In this document: positions 1 through 12,105 of the stretch, one piece after another
Numbering within the stretch: position 1 is the first letter of the stretch
How the letters are laid out: each line of letters opens with the position of its first letter
Assembly (NCBI GenBank): GCA_905250025.1
Contig: CAJNOJ010000093.1
Span: 1 to 64,000 of the forward strand
Length of the DNA: 64,000 nt
Direction of reading: 5' to 3'
Source of the DNA: Adineta ricciae
Lineage: Eukaryota; Rotifera; Eurotatoria; Adinetida; Adinetidae
Position numbers and translations under genes: made by a program
Notes under the pieces: model-generated
Told to the model about the DNA's origin: nothing
Databases searched by the model: none
The model's input: only the letters and a program-made list of their open reading frames with translations

Positions 1-717
1 GAACTTCATAGGTGTTGTCTGGGTTGAGAATCAATGTGTAAAGATGGGTGAGTTCGTCATCTTTGCATTTGATATCTTTCTTGATCAAGAGATTTTTTCC
101 TTTGTAGGTGAAAATAACATGGACTTTCTTGGTGCTGTAACCGCAAATATCAGGTCCTAAATAGAGATTAGATTGAAGAGAGAAAACTCCACATTAGAAG
201 TCTTACCGAACATAATGTTGTACACTGAATCACCGGTAAGACCTGTTTGGTCAACATCTCCTGGATAGATTTTAGCGTAGCCACCACCACAATCAATTTT
301 TTGTTCGTGTTTGACAGTAAATTGAATGACAAGTGTTTTGCCTTCATTGGAGAATGAATCAAATTTAGCTGAAATACCGTAGAATCGCGCATCTTGGGAG
401 GTTTGAAGGCCTAAATAATCATATATTATAATCAAAATTCATCACGAGTAAAGTCTATTTACCAAGATCTTTTTTAGCATCACCATAGAATTTACCATGA
501 CTTAATTTAAATTCACCTAAATCTGGCTTAGCCGTTGATTGGACCCATCGACTTTTATAACTTTCGTCTAGAGAATAGCAAGAAAGAATTCATTATAAAC
601 ATCCGCAGAGAATTCCATAGTTTTCTTTTTACCTTCGAATTTTTCCACAAAGTAGTCTTTCGAATAGACAGTTGCAAGAAGGGCAACTAGTAACAATAAA
701 CAGCTTGACCGAACCAT
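1..717 (-). CDS. CALR: Calreticulin, N-terminal part (gene runs off the left edge)
   Basis: Calreticulin is the ER-lumen lectin chaperone and calcium-storage protein. Four exons are visible: 633-717, 463-567, 207-410 and 1-156 (open at the edge), joined by GT-AG introns of about 50-65 bp with matching phases. The 183 visible residues begin with a hydrophobic signal peptide (MVRSSCLLLLVALLATVYS). The family block GLQTSQDARFY follows, then FTVKHEQ and DCGGGYAKIYPG. The Tyr and Lys of the GGGYxK motif and the Tyr of YNIMFGPD, which contact the glycan in vertebrate calreticulin, are present, as are the disulfide Cys residues of DCGG and DICG. The P-domain, acidic tail and ER-retention signal lie outside the window. 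The start codon is the only ATG that gives a signal peptide. Certain at family level. Confidence 0.96.
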
Positions 718-1925
718 GATAATGCTAAAATAGAATGAATGGGTCAGCGGTCAGTTAGAAGAAGAAGAAGAAGACGAAGAAGAGTTCTCTTGTTCGCGCG
801 CACACTATCATATGTATACATCGATGGGCATGAACTCAAATGAAAACGACCGACTAAGAATGCAAGTATGAGATGGCCTCCTTCATTCTCTTTCCTTCTT
901 ACTACTATTATATTTAATATAAGGCAGACGAAAAGACGAATCAATGAGCAAACAACGGGATATGGGTTGTGTTCGACTGATTGGACGAATTGAATCTTTC
1001 TAAACCTATCAAAAAGCAACGTGTGGATAGGTATCTGAATGCGTATTTGTCATTAAATTGACTCATTCAATCGATCGATATATTTGAATTTATTTAAGAT
1101 TTCATCTTGAACTAGAAATAAACCGAATATTTTCCATGCGTTTTCCATAACGACATCTATATCAGATGGTGTCTTTGCCTTGAATGAGATAAGAAGATAA
1201 GATTTCAAGTTAGTTCGACTAAACGGTTTGTATACGAACACGTTCCTATGCTATGTCATTCTCTCTGTTCGATTGTAATTTAAGTGATGCTTCAAATGTT
1301 TACTATTCTTTCGACAATAGCTTTTTTTAAAAGAATAGAACATAAGTGTGAAAAGGCAAAAACTTTCAAAATAATTAACATTCCTTTTCTGGGCAAAAGC
1401 TTTTGTTGATCAAATTTCAGCGAGACTTTCTCGTGCATGAAACATTTGTTACTTTTGATTGTAAGCTTTCTATTAATAGAACATTCGCCTGTCTACTACA
1501 AAAAATAAGCACTAACAGCATGTTGACTGAATGGTAAAATGGTAACAGATTCTAGGCTTATGAGAAATAGTATCTAACAATGCCATGTAGTCGACGAAGA
1601 AATGGATCTATACGTAGCGCAAGTGAATTATCATACTTTTGCAAAATGAAACTTATTCATTGAAGAATCTCGTGTCTGAATAAATGAGTGATTCTAGAAG
1701 AAGAAAATGAAGACTTTCGCATAGAAAATACGACGATTCGAACAGCTTTTGAGTATATTTGTTGAATTGATCTCAAATGGTAGACTGAGGGCCATATAAA
1801 ACATGACCTATGTCTAGGCTAATTATCTATCGAATGACTTTCACACATGAGTGTTTTTATTTTTTAATTTACAAGTCAAAACAACATTATGACAACAATG
1901 AGAGACATTCAAACGTAAGTCACAC
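718..1925. other. Intergenic stretch
   Basis: Upstream region of calreticulin and downstream region of the CRAL-TRIO gene. Short open frames here lack family resemblance and splice-compatible partners. A short GAA-type run lies near 756-783. I see no RNA gene or repeat family. Confidence 0.6.
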
Positions 1926-2867
1926 TCATAAATTACACTCTTTTCGGACATTAGTCAACAACTGTGTAATATGTTCAAGGTCAACACCATATTGTTCGAG
2001 TAGTATCATTGAGTCATTACGTTCTTGAGTCCATTGTCTAAATGATTGATTCATCTCAGATTCAACAGAACCTAATTGTCCACCATATTCCACAGGTAAT
2101 AATGATGGATCGATATACATATGTAAAGATTTTCTCATTGAATCATCAGACGATCGAGAATGAAAATAGATTCGATCGTGAAATTCTCCGCGATAGAACA
2201 TCCGCAAGAAATGGAACAGTGGACTGAGACAGGTAGGATAATTATATACATGAATTTGCCGTACGTGTATTGGATACATTTTCTCCCAGCAATCAATATA
2301 CCGTCGAATTCTATCCAATGTGAATTGACTGATATGTTTCAGACGAATACTTGTAAAGTCTAATAAAATAATAAATCCATATAATTGAGCAGCAGGTTGA
2401 CTGTTGAGAATATCAGCGACAGCGAATGCATAACGAGTTACATCATCGAAAGTGTATTGAGTTGGATTGTATCGGCCCATGCGCATAAGAAATATCAGGT
2501 GTTTATCCTTAGTCGCTTTTGGTAATTGAAGGCAATAGACTAATTGGCCAATTTCGCACATGAGAGGACTCTTTAATAGATCACGATTTGTAAACCTACG
2601 GTGAACGAGTAAATCTGTCTAGAAAATCGAATGAAAGAAAAAGAAAACGTACCATTGAAGATTTTCAGTGCGGTACTGCCAGAAGCGGATTAGTCGTTCT
2701 TTGGCATGTGCAATGCGAAAATCTGTGACGCGTAAGAATCGTAACAAAAATTCATCGGTGTCTAACGAATTCAAAATCGGTTGTTGTTCTCGTAACCATT
2801 TCCTCAGATGAATAATATGATCTTTGATTGTCAACAACTGTCCATCATAGAGATCTACTGAAGCCAT
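1926..2867 (-). CDS. CRAL-TRIO (Sec14-like) lipid-binding protein
   Basis: Predicted 294-residue cytosolic carrier of small hydrophobic ligands, in the alpha-tocopherol-transfer-protein/clavesin-like group. Exon 1 is 2653-2867 and exon 2 is 1926-2595. Residues about 10-70 form the CRAL-TRIO N-terminal helical domain (ILNSLDTDEFLLRFLRVTDF). The Sec14 lobe follows from FTNRDLL to GGQLGSVESEM, and LPVEYGGQLG matches the family's closing motif. The intron is ambiguous. A 57-bp intron with donor GTACGT and acceptor CCGTAG keeps the usual WFxNRD junction. A 30-bp alternative is also open but is shorter than every other intron here. The ligand cannot be told from sequence. It is divergent from the KH gene 2.2 kb away. 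Confidence 0.87.
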
Positions 2868-4130
2868 AATTCACCTGCTAGCAGACGTATTTTTATGGGA
2901 AATGAACGGCGGGAGAATAAAGAAAAGAACACAATTTTCTTTCTCTTCCTTTTTCTCTTTCACTTCTTCTAATTCGAAGAATCTAGATTGAATAATAATA
3001 CATGAGAACTTACCCTTTTCGTCTTCTTTATCTCGATGCATGTTTTTGAGAATAAAAAGATGTTGTAACAATAGAAAATGCAACAATGCATGAAAATACA
3101 AGAAGTAATTATCTGAAGGAAGATGATGAAAGTTTCGCATTACGTTATTAAAAGAATAAATAATCATGTTCGCAGATCGATTCTTGCGGAGAATGAAGAG
3201 ATACAGCAATATTTCAACTAACTATGAAACTAACGAGCTAGTCTCGAGTACATTCAAGTTTGATCATCAACAATTGTCAAGTGCTCCTAATATAGACGAA
3301 GTTTTCATTGAATTCCGAGTACATGACTTTTAAAAATAAAGAAAAAAAAAGGAGAAGAAACATTATTTTTCTGACAAATCTCAAGAAGAAGAATATTCAT
3401 CAGTTGTAATCAAAGTACATTAATTAGAAGTAATTATAGATTGAGATACGTCGTTCGAAATTATAGATAATATATTCAGATACAAAGAAGACAATTATGT
3501 CCCTTTCAATTACGTACGAAAGGATATCTGTTATGCATTTTTCTCCTAATGATAAAAGACAAGTAACCAACTGGAATCTTTTTCGATGTAATGGAATCGG
3601 ATGGATTATAAATAGATCACAGTGTTCTTCTCTTTTTTATAACTTATGTTAATTCCTAAGAAAGTTCTCGCGGAGTGGCAAAACTTATTGGAAAATATTT
3701 TCAATTGAAACCAAAAGCTCGCAGGATAATTTTGTTCTCTTAGTTAAGAAAATAATCATCTGTCGTCTTAGAAGATTTTCTTGACAAATTCAAAACAATT
3801 CATAGAAATCATGCGAACGATTCGTTTACCTCTAACGATAAATAAATCGTGATGTTCTTGTTCGAATTAGTCGAGAGATAATCTTCTTTTGAAAGATATT
3901 TTACTCCGGATGAGACCACAAGTACAAAGTTGCACTCTTTACACTAAGTATAAACAAAATGGATGTAAGAACGAAACGACATATTTTTGACATAAATTAC
4001 ATAGAACCAAAACATGACGTTTTTTCATTTGACACGCTAATAGTTTGTGATTATGGAACATTATGACAACATTTCTGATACATCAACAATAGTTGCCAAT
4101 AATTCGATAGAGTTGTTTTGACCTTCGGTC

Positions 4131-4199
4131 TTACATTACAGATAATAGATTTCACTGAGTGTGGTTAAACTCAGCACATAGTGAGTATGTGTAATGTAA
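4131..4199. repeat. Nested inverted repeat
   Basis: Outer arms ttacattaca (4131-4140) and tgtaatgtaa (4190-4199) are perfect 10-bp complements. An inner pair ctgagt (4155-4160) and actcag (4169-4174) sits between them. It could extrude as a cruciform or fold in RNA. No coding potential overlaps. Confidence 0.6.
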
Positions 4200-4472
4200 T
4201 CAGTTTTTGAATAGTACGTCTCGTGTACAGATAGTACACCGAAGAAATTTGAATATGATAACAAAATAATATCGGATGTCATGATAAGAATTACAAATCT
4301 TTGTTTAATTTATTATGACAATGAAATTTAGAATAATAGAACAATACAGAAGATAATCTTCTTTAAATGCTTCGATTACAAGCGACACGGCAAACTAGTT
4401 TGAAAGTATAGTGTCAACGATAAAGACGTACTCTTACTAAATGTATATGATGGCTTTCCGGTTGCTAAGATG

Positions 4473-4493
4473 GATCACGATCAACTCGTGATC
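4473..4493. repeat. Short perfect hairpin
   Basis: Perfect 8-bp stem gatcacga/tcgtgatc with a 5-nt loop (tcaac). It lies about 0.5 kb before the KH gene start. Function unknown. Confidence 0.55.
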
Positions 4494-5024
4494 TGATTAT
4501 TACATATATCGAACACTGGGTTGTCATTGTATATCAATATGATAAATGTCAAGACTGATGATCGCACGAAACTGATCTCATGAAGTTCCATCAGATGCAT
4601 CATAATTGCCAGATGGCCTGATATGCAATGAAAATTGATTTCAAGAATATCTGAATTTTGCGTTGACTTGACTTGTATGAATTCCATCGAGCGTATAACT
4701 CAAGGAGGTATCTCCACTTCCGCAAGGCACTGTTTTATAATGACCTTCAGCCCATCAAATTTCCTTTGAACCTTTCTGAGCATACTTCATTACCCCAAAG
4801 CCTGGAAGCGTATGTGTCAAAAATGTAAAGTCAGTCGATTTCCTGCTGACTCAAAGAGCTCTATTACTATTGAAGGAACAGCAAGTAGATTTCGATGGGC
4901 GTCACCGGTAATCGAGAAGAACGGTGTACAAAATTCACCATTGGTATTTTGAAAAGCAGCAATAAGAATCGAATAGAACAAAGACGAATGAAATAAAACG
5001 TTACTTTTATCCGAAATTTTCACC

Positions 5025-7089
5025 ATGTCAAACAGTAATACAACTAATCCACCACTTTTTAACAACAATAAATCATTGTATGGAACACGAACTCAAACCA
5101 ATCAATCATCGAAGAAGATTTCCATTATTGAAGATAAAGCAACATTAGAACCTGTACGCCCATTTCCCTCATCACCCAATGCTTCATCAACACATCCAAA
5201 TTCAAGTTTTCAACGCAATGCATCAAGTGAATTATCATCTTCACAACTACATAAACAAATTCAAATACAAAAGCAAGCCTTGAATTCTATTAATCTTGAT
5301 CAGATGCATCAAAATGTTTATCATCAATTAGACGAATGGAAGAATATGATGTACAATCGTGTTGATTCTATGAAAAGTCGAATGTTGGAAGAAAATGCCC
5401 AATCACATAACCAATTGATATCACTTCAAAATGTCATGAAAAATTTACTTGAAGAGGAAATAATCAAACAATTGTTATTATTGAAAACGAATCCACAACT
5501 GATTAATGATCAAGAACTTGATGAAATAGAACAACGGCTCGAAAGAGTGAATGTATTTCTTCTTCTTTTCCTTTCGAATCAACATCTTTCATTGTTGAAA
5601 TTTCTAGGCTGAAATTGAATTCATGAAAAGATGTGATGTTCAACTAGATTCTTCGAATACTCAAATTGTTGGAGATATACACTTACATAAAATGACTGAT
5701 TTTAGTAAACACCAGCCGCTACCACAACCTCCACCCTCTCCACCTCCACACTCATCGGTACTGCCAACAATATCCTCACAACTATCAACAACTATCTCGG
5801 ATGAGAAAGGTAATTTGAAAAAAAAACAAAGTGAATTTGAAAGTTGATTGATACATTTTTAGAATTAGATCAAACACCAACTGCATCTGAATTAACTGCA
5901 TCGAAACCTATTCCTCCAGTTTGGACCGATGCCACTCGTCAAGGTCTCAATAGTTTATCACATTATCTTCCATTTCGTTTATTAATTCCAAACAATGTTC
6001 GCGAAAAGTTGATCGACAGTTTCGATATCGAACACTTCGAGTCTGAATTAGCACTTTCGTGTGAATCTCCAATTGAATCCATATTAACCATAATCAATCA
6101 AGATGACCTCGACGTCTCCGTCGAGATTCTAAATGATCTAATGATTGCATTTCAGTGCTCATCAAGCCAGTATGAACTTCGTTTGTTATATCCGAAAAAA
6201 TTCATTTCAATCATAACTGGTAAACGTAACGAACGACTAGACCGTTTGAAAGACAAATATCAATTGGATATGATGAAAGTTTTTCCACAAGCATGCCCAC
6301 TCAGTGATGAACGCGTCATTCTACTACGATGTCAACATGCGGACTATATTATCTAGTGAGTTTGCTTTCAATAGACAAACGTTAAACACTTTCTTGTCTT
6401 GCTTTTAGCTGTCTTCGTGAAGTGATTCAAAATGTTCTTGAACAAGGTCATTTTGATAATGAAGATCAATCTTATGCTATGTACGATCCATCAGAGAATT
6501 ACGATGAGTCGTCTGCTCATGAGTACGGTGGTTACAAATCGAATGATATATGTGAAGTAACTCTAGCTGATAATAATAATGACGCTTCAATGGAAGATTT
6601 AACTGAAACGAAACAACGATCAAGTGCTTCCGCACATTCATCTTCTTCATCGTCATTGACGAAACATCGGCATAATTCAGAAGAAATTCCATTGAATTAC
6701 GATGATACCGAACCTGAATCGGACGATGATGATGATAACGATGATTCGAAGCGATCTCAATCTTCCGAAGATAAGCGAATTTTCGTAAAAAAATTAAATA
6801 CAGTCAAAGGACGACAAGTGGGATTATTGATTGGTCCATTTGGTAAGTTTCTTCTTCTTCGGAAAGCTTGTCCTAAACGAATACTTTTTCTTCACATTCA
6901 GGTCAACATATAACACAAATTCGAGAGCAAACCGGGGCAAAAATTCACCTAACAAATGATGATAACGAACCTTCGGTCATCAAAGGCACAAAAAGTCAAA
7001 TAAACCAAGCACTTCGTTTGATTAGAGAATGTTTACAAACACAAAAACCTATTCCTCGAACTGCATTCAAAGGTGGTCGACGTCGTTAA
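5025..7089 (+). CDS. KH-domain RNA-binding protein, coiled-coil N-terminus
   Basis: Five exons (5025-5546, 5608-5809, 5863-6355, 6409-6842, 6902-7089) give about 612 residues. The exon 1 donor could instead be at 5553, adding two residues. The N-terminal 80 residues are Ser/Asn/Thr-rich. Residues about 85-185 are Gln/Glu/Leu-rich and look coiled-coil. A Pro-rich patch precedes a folded region with a KH-like segment (ISIITGKRNERLDRLKDKYQ). An acidic Asp/Ser linker follows. The C-terminal KH domain has a clear GxxG loop, IGPFGQHITQIREQTGAKI, typical of type I KH domains that bind single-stranded RNA or DNA. The protein ends KGGRRR. I do not recognise a specific orthologue; the RNA-binding role is inferred from the KH fold only. 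Confidence 0.85.
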
Positions 7090-7726
7090 ACTCTTGTTTT
7101 GCATTTCTCCTTCTTTTTTCCTATTCGATCATGTACATTTTAATATACATATTAGATCGTCGTTCATAATTACTAAATCTCAAGATTATTTGTCAAAAGT
7201 AAAATATGTATGGATATTGACTTGATCGACTGTCTACTAATTCAAATTTTCTGTTCGTTAAACACATGTTTGTCGTGTTGAATGCTGAACAACATGTGGT
7301 AGAGAGAGAGAAAAACACGTGTTTTCTTTCCTTCTGATAGTCATATTTAAATTTATGCTCAGATAGTCGATCGCATTTGAACATAAACGTTAGACATAAC
7401 GCAGCAGAAGACATTTTTATCTGTTAGTTTTCATGCAAATGGATCCACATTCGTCCATCCCGTGTTGTAATCAAGTTTGTACAGATCCTGACTTTCTTCG
7501 TTGGTAATTTTTCTTTTTCTTTCATCGAATAGCTCATTTCAATGCATTTGAACGATCAACTTTTATGTATGCATGCAAAACCCGCAATCAATCAGCATCA
7601 TTCAGTTTGTAAACGATTCAATTCTTCACTAGGTCTCGATTGTGATCTGGTTTTCAGTGTGTTTCATCTTCGAAATATTCTTCACATGAATTTGAGCAAA
7701 TTAAAACTATTCGTTCGAACTCATCT
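7090..7726. other. Intergenic / possible 5' exons of the RRM gene
   Basis: Downstream of the KH stop. A candidate short coding exon begins at the ATG at 7433. Splicing it from 7503 to the next good acceptor (7657) gives an early stop. An alternative donor at 7475 (GTTTGT) would join in frame to coding-looking sequence from 7658, but the intron would be 183 bp. The true 5' end of the RRM gene is unresolved. Confidence 0.4.
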
Positions 7727-8339
7727 ATGAATCGACATATATCAGTGCCATCTTATGATCACGTAAATCTTTTCGCTGAAGATTTCCCGTCGACACGACA
7801 TCAAGAAGATTCTCCGCTGCGCATTCATGTTGGAAATATTCCATTTCTCTGGACAGTTGACGATTTATGCAAACAATTTCTCGTAAGATAATGCTTCTTC
7901 ACAGTGCGACTTATGTCAAGATATTCTTGAAGGTTTTTGGACCAATCAAAGATCCTGAAATTGTTTCGAATGAACGTGGCTCAAAGGTACAATTAATATT
8001 TGTGACAAAAAGAAATCTAAATTTAATGAATTCTCTCCTCTAGGGATTCGGTTTTATTACATTCCTTCGTCGTAGTAAGCACGAAAAAAACGAAGATATA
8101 AATAAATCATTTCATCAACAAATGCTAATGTCGTATTTTTCTAGGTGATGGTGTAAATGCTATTCGTGTCAAGAATGGCTCGATTGCTGACGGAAGGAAA
8201 ATAACTGTAAGAGTGTCTATTCAGATTCGTTTATTAGACGGATGTATTTTAGGTGGCGTTAGCATCGTCTCGCTCTTCGAACCGAATCAACTCGTCGCAT
8301 TGTCATTGTTGCTCGCTAAATAATCATTTTGTTAACTGA
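7727..8339 (+). CDS. RBFOX-like single-RRM RNA-binding protein (short)
   Basis: Exons 7727-7882, 7933-7986, 8044-8074, 8145-8206 and 8253-8339, with introns of 46-70 bp. The RRM matches the Fox-1/RBFOX family: RIHVGNIPF, then NERGSKGFGFITF (RNP1) and DGRKITV. The His, IPF Phe and RNP1 Phe used by RBFOX to bind UGCAUG are in place, while the residues after IPF differ (LW instead of RF). The protein is only about 130 residues and ends in a Ser/His/Cys-rich tail, without the Ala/Tyr-rich C-terminus of RBFOX. Frame-consistent Ser-rich coding sequence extends upstream to an acceptor at 7657, so the N-terminus may be longer. It may be a splicing regulator, a truncated paralogue or a dominant-negative form; the last two are inference. 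It converges on the CNG channel gene, 225 bp away. Confidence 0.72.
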
Positions 8340-8564
8340 ATTGTTTGTGTTTTTCTTTTCTTCCAAATAAAACTAAATTCATGTGTAGGCGATCTGATCA
8401 TTGTCGCTCTGTTGTGCATACATACAATCAAAAAACAACATATATTAAAGATAATTATCAGAAAATCAAAAGAAAATAGATTCAGGAGGAGTTTATATAC
8501 ACGAGAAGAATGAAAACCCTATTCATTATCTTTTTTTTCTTGTTGTTTCGACACCGGTTGTTAT

Positions 8565-11500
8565 CTACTTGCCAATGAATTGTTTTTCTTCAAGAGTTTT
8601 CAAACGAGCTTTGGTTTCGAGATATTCATCTTTGTACATCGAATTCAGAGATAAATCTTGTTTTTCCAGTTCACCTAAACGTTTTCTTAAATATTCAATT
8701 TCATTGGATATAATTGAATTCTTTCGGCTTCGTGTATCACTGTGAATCAAGGAATATGTTCGACCGACACGTGGCAAACCGACGGGCGATTTCGTATCGG
8801 TTGTTGTCGACCATGACACCGAGTGATTGATGGTTGGTTGTCGAGTGGAATTCAATGATGATGTCACACTGATCGATGATGCAAGTGGAGCTGCGGTTAA
8901 CAAAGAATTTGATGACAAAGAAAGAGGTTGATGTTGTGGTTGATTTTGTTGCGGCTCAAAAGAGTAGATTGGAAGTGTTGTAGGGGTATCAACAGGAATT
9001 TCTGCTTCTTCAATAGTCGATAAATGACGAACACCACTACCTGTTCGACGGATAGGAGCGTGAAATGGAAGACGGCAGCTTGCTTCGACGAGACCTGGTG
9101 CACTTTTACTTCGTTTCAGATTAACTTAAAAGAAATTCCAGTAGCAGAAACTATCGTAAACATCATCGAAATATTTACTTTGCTGAATCAGCGGTTTTTT
9201 ATGTTTCTCTAAACGTTTGACAGCGATTGCTTCTAATTTCACTCGAACAGCTGGATATTCTTTCAAAACTTCCCACAAATCTTCCTTCGAAAGACAAAAT
9301 AAATCCGAATAGCCAACTGATCGTACTGATGCTGTTCGACGGTTTCCACTTCCCATATTCAAAATACTAATTTCTCCGAAATACGATCCTAGAAAAAACA
9401 TTCTTCAATTTATTTCCGAACATCCTCTCGTTTCTGACCAGCTTTCAATGTTGCTAAGACTGTTTTATTGTTGTCTGCCATGACATGTAATTTGCCTCGA
9501 TTGACGATATACATTTCCTTTCCGACTTCACCTTTCCGACAGATAAAATCGCCCGGAGAGAAAAGTACAGGTTTCAAACGTAAAACCAATTCATTTAAAA
9601 ATCCAGCTTCAGTATTTTGAAAAATTTCGACCTACAAGAAAATCGAGTTTTCAGTAACGACTTTTCCTGTTTTCCTTCAAGAAAATTTACTCGTTTCAAT
9701 GTATCCAGATGAACATGTATGGCAATCTCAGCACGAAGTTTATACGGTAACAGTGAAAGAACTTGATTATCATCAACAGATTTATGACTCATCCATAAAT
9801 AATCAAACCTAAAAAAAGAAAATCCTCAGACATTCATATTCATTCAACCGATAAGAGCATGCTGATTTTCTGTTTCTTCCTAGGGATAAGAAAAGCAATT
9901 TGCTACAAGCATATTCTTTATCCGGATCTTCAAAATTAAAAATTCCCGAGACTTGAAGTTTTGCTTCTCATGGAATCGAATTGAAATATAATCTACTTAG
10001 TCTTTTTCTTCGATACAAGAGACAAACAAAAACAACTCACCATCGAATAACCCGATCTTCCAAATTACTCGGTACACGTCGAAGAGACATATACGTTTTC
10101 ACTGCATCCAATTTCGCTGCAAGTCAAAAAGACACTTCAATAAATATTCTTAATAGCTCTCCACTTTTACCTTGAAAATCTTTTCTGGCATTACTGAGAT
10201 TAGATACAATCGACGCGACGTGTCCCATAATAGTCGCGAACAGTAACAGAGCGAATATCAGTTCAATACTTAGAAAGATATAGTCTTCTTTCGATACTGG
10301 TTTGGTTTCATAATTCTGCGCTAGTGTCAATGCCGAGATCGACCAATATCTTCAATTGAAAGTACAAAATCGGATATTTTCAATTATCAGTCGTTTCAAC
10401 TTACAAAGCTTTGAAATAATCTAACCCACTATCACTAAATGAGAACGAAAAACGTTTGGAAAATCCTAATTCAGATCGTGTATGTAAAATATAAATCAAA
10501 CATGCATTCCAATGAAATATTGCAAGTAAATAGTGTATCATAACAATAGTACGAAAGAGATTTGGATAGTTCGTATGTCGTTCAGTTCGGTCGAGAAATG
10601 TCCAAAAACGATAAATTTTCACTAAACGAAATATTCGAACAATCGACTTGAAACCAATGGATAAATAAAGAAAATCTAATGGCATTAAACAAAGGCAATC
10701 TATATAAAATCGAGTTGTATTCATATAATAGTGACGTAGTTTTATTGGATCGGTTTGTAATACTCCTTCTTCGAGATAAGCTGTACGAAAATTGAACATA
10801 ATATCCATTAGATAGAGAAAATCACATGAATAATCAAAGATAAACCAAATCAGGAGATTCTCACGAGTCAATTCATGAAAGGAAAAGCGGAAAATGATTA
10901 TCCAGAAATTGTAGAGAAATGCCAAACTTATGATTGATGTCCACCAGTATGTTAAACGACCACTTGGATCAAAAATAAACGTAAAGCGACGAGATGAATG
11001 CGAACGTCGACTGGTCGGAGAATTGAAATCGAATTTTTCAAAACGAGCTTTTATGTCTTGTCGACGTGCTTTGCGCAACTGTCGAGATTGACGAATATAA
11101 TCTCCTTGGTACGAGGCGAAGAGATTGACATTTTCGGCTGATATACGCTGTTGCGAGACAGGTGGTGTGACTATTTTGTCTGCTTGGATGTCGTTATTAG
11201 GTTGCCGAGTATTCGATGGATTGATACTATCGCGAACTGACGAAGCTATCGAAGAATGATGCGACTGTGGTTGTTGAGATGTTGCATTGGTTGGGTTGGA
11301 AATAGATTGAATGGATTTTGAACTGCCAAGTGGATATTTTGGTGGTGGAGACGAAGAAGAAGACGACAATGATGGGGATTGATTTAGTATTTTTGTAGGA
11401 TTGGATTCGATTGAAGAACGATTGTGAGAATTATTTGATACTAATGGAGTAAAATGCGTTGATACCGTTGAGTGTTGATGGTGATTTGGCGAAGAGAATG

Positions 11501-11678
11501 ACAAAGACAAGCTTTTATCTTTGGATGGAGATACGGTAATTTCACATAGGTCGTCGTCAGTGGTTGCTGAATGACCTTGGTCATATAGCTTTGTTGAAAT
11601 ATGCGTTGTATCATTGTCAGTAGTTGAATTGCACACTTGATAGCGAACAGATGATTTGAACGATGATGCTTGAGCCAT
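8565..11678 (-). CDS. Cyclic nucleotide-gated cation channel, alpha-type, altered pore
   Basis: Seven exons (10405-11678, 10171-10349, 10041-10116, 9691-9808, 9439-9631, 9179-9388, 8565-9124) encode 869 residues. The N-terminal 240 are Ser/Gln-rich and disordered. S1-S6 follow, with a basic S4 ([12 protein letters not shown]) leading into TERHTNYPN. The C-linker ([18 protein letters not shown]) and the cyclic-nucleotide-binding domain ([28 protein letters not shown] with the cGMP-contacting Arg-Thr) are classic CNGA. A C-terminal helix [14 protein letters not shown] could be the leucine-zipper region. The pore is odd: after YWS the usual TTIGE filter reads TLAQN, with one extra residue and no filter glycine. 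Coding sequence is open upstream to an acceptor at 11729, so further 5' exons may exist. The start used is the first ATG in the exon. Family certain; conduction properties not. Confidence 0.9.
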
Positions 11679-12085
11679 GCCATCACGAGCGTAATGCCCA
11701 GGAACAGGGCGGCTGGAACTCACCGAAGTCTGAAAAACGGAAAGAAAATATGTTCTCTTGTTTTCCGTTTTGTTAATATTGAAAACAAGTCTTGCATGAT
11801 ACGTAAACAATCATTATGAGAAACACAAAAACGAAATCAACAAGATCATCATTACAGCGATCTGGACCAGTAGGTAATAATCAAACATACGATATGATAT
11901 TGTCGGCCTTAGAACTTCACTTGGAAGACAGAAGGAGAGTTTATCGTTGGTGATGGAGCAGAAAGCGATTGAGATGCTTTAGAAAGACTGGCGGCGATTT
12001 GAAATCAATCTCTGAAATATGGTGCCTGATAAAAAGAGAAGCGATGAAGATGACGGGAAAAGAAAAAGGAGGAAGAAGGAAAACC

Positions 12086-12105
12086 AGAGAGAGAGAGAGA
12101 GAGAG
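12086..12105. repeat. (GA)n microsatellite
   Basis: An uninterrupted AG/GA dinucleotide run of about 20 bp, followed by a short gcag repeat. Confidence 0.85.

Larger units (their letters stand above)
2868..5024. other. Intergenic, divergent upstream region
   Basis: This 2.2 kb separates the starts of the CRAL-TRIO gene (-) and the KH gene (+), so it should hold both promoters. Open frames at 2871-3209 and 4817-5068 look like chance. Two small inverted repeats at 4131-4199 and 4473-4493 are the only structure I find. Confidence 0.55.

Noticed and set aside
2619-2648. 30-bp intron in the CRAL-TRIO gene
   Set aside because: It is open in phase, but the 57-bp alternative (2596-2652) fits the local intron size, uses a stronger donor and restores the family's WFxNRD junction.
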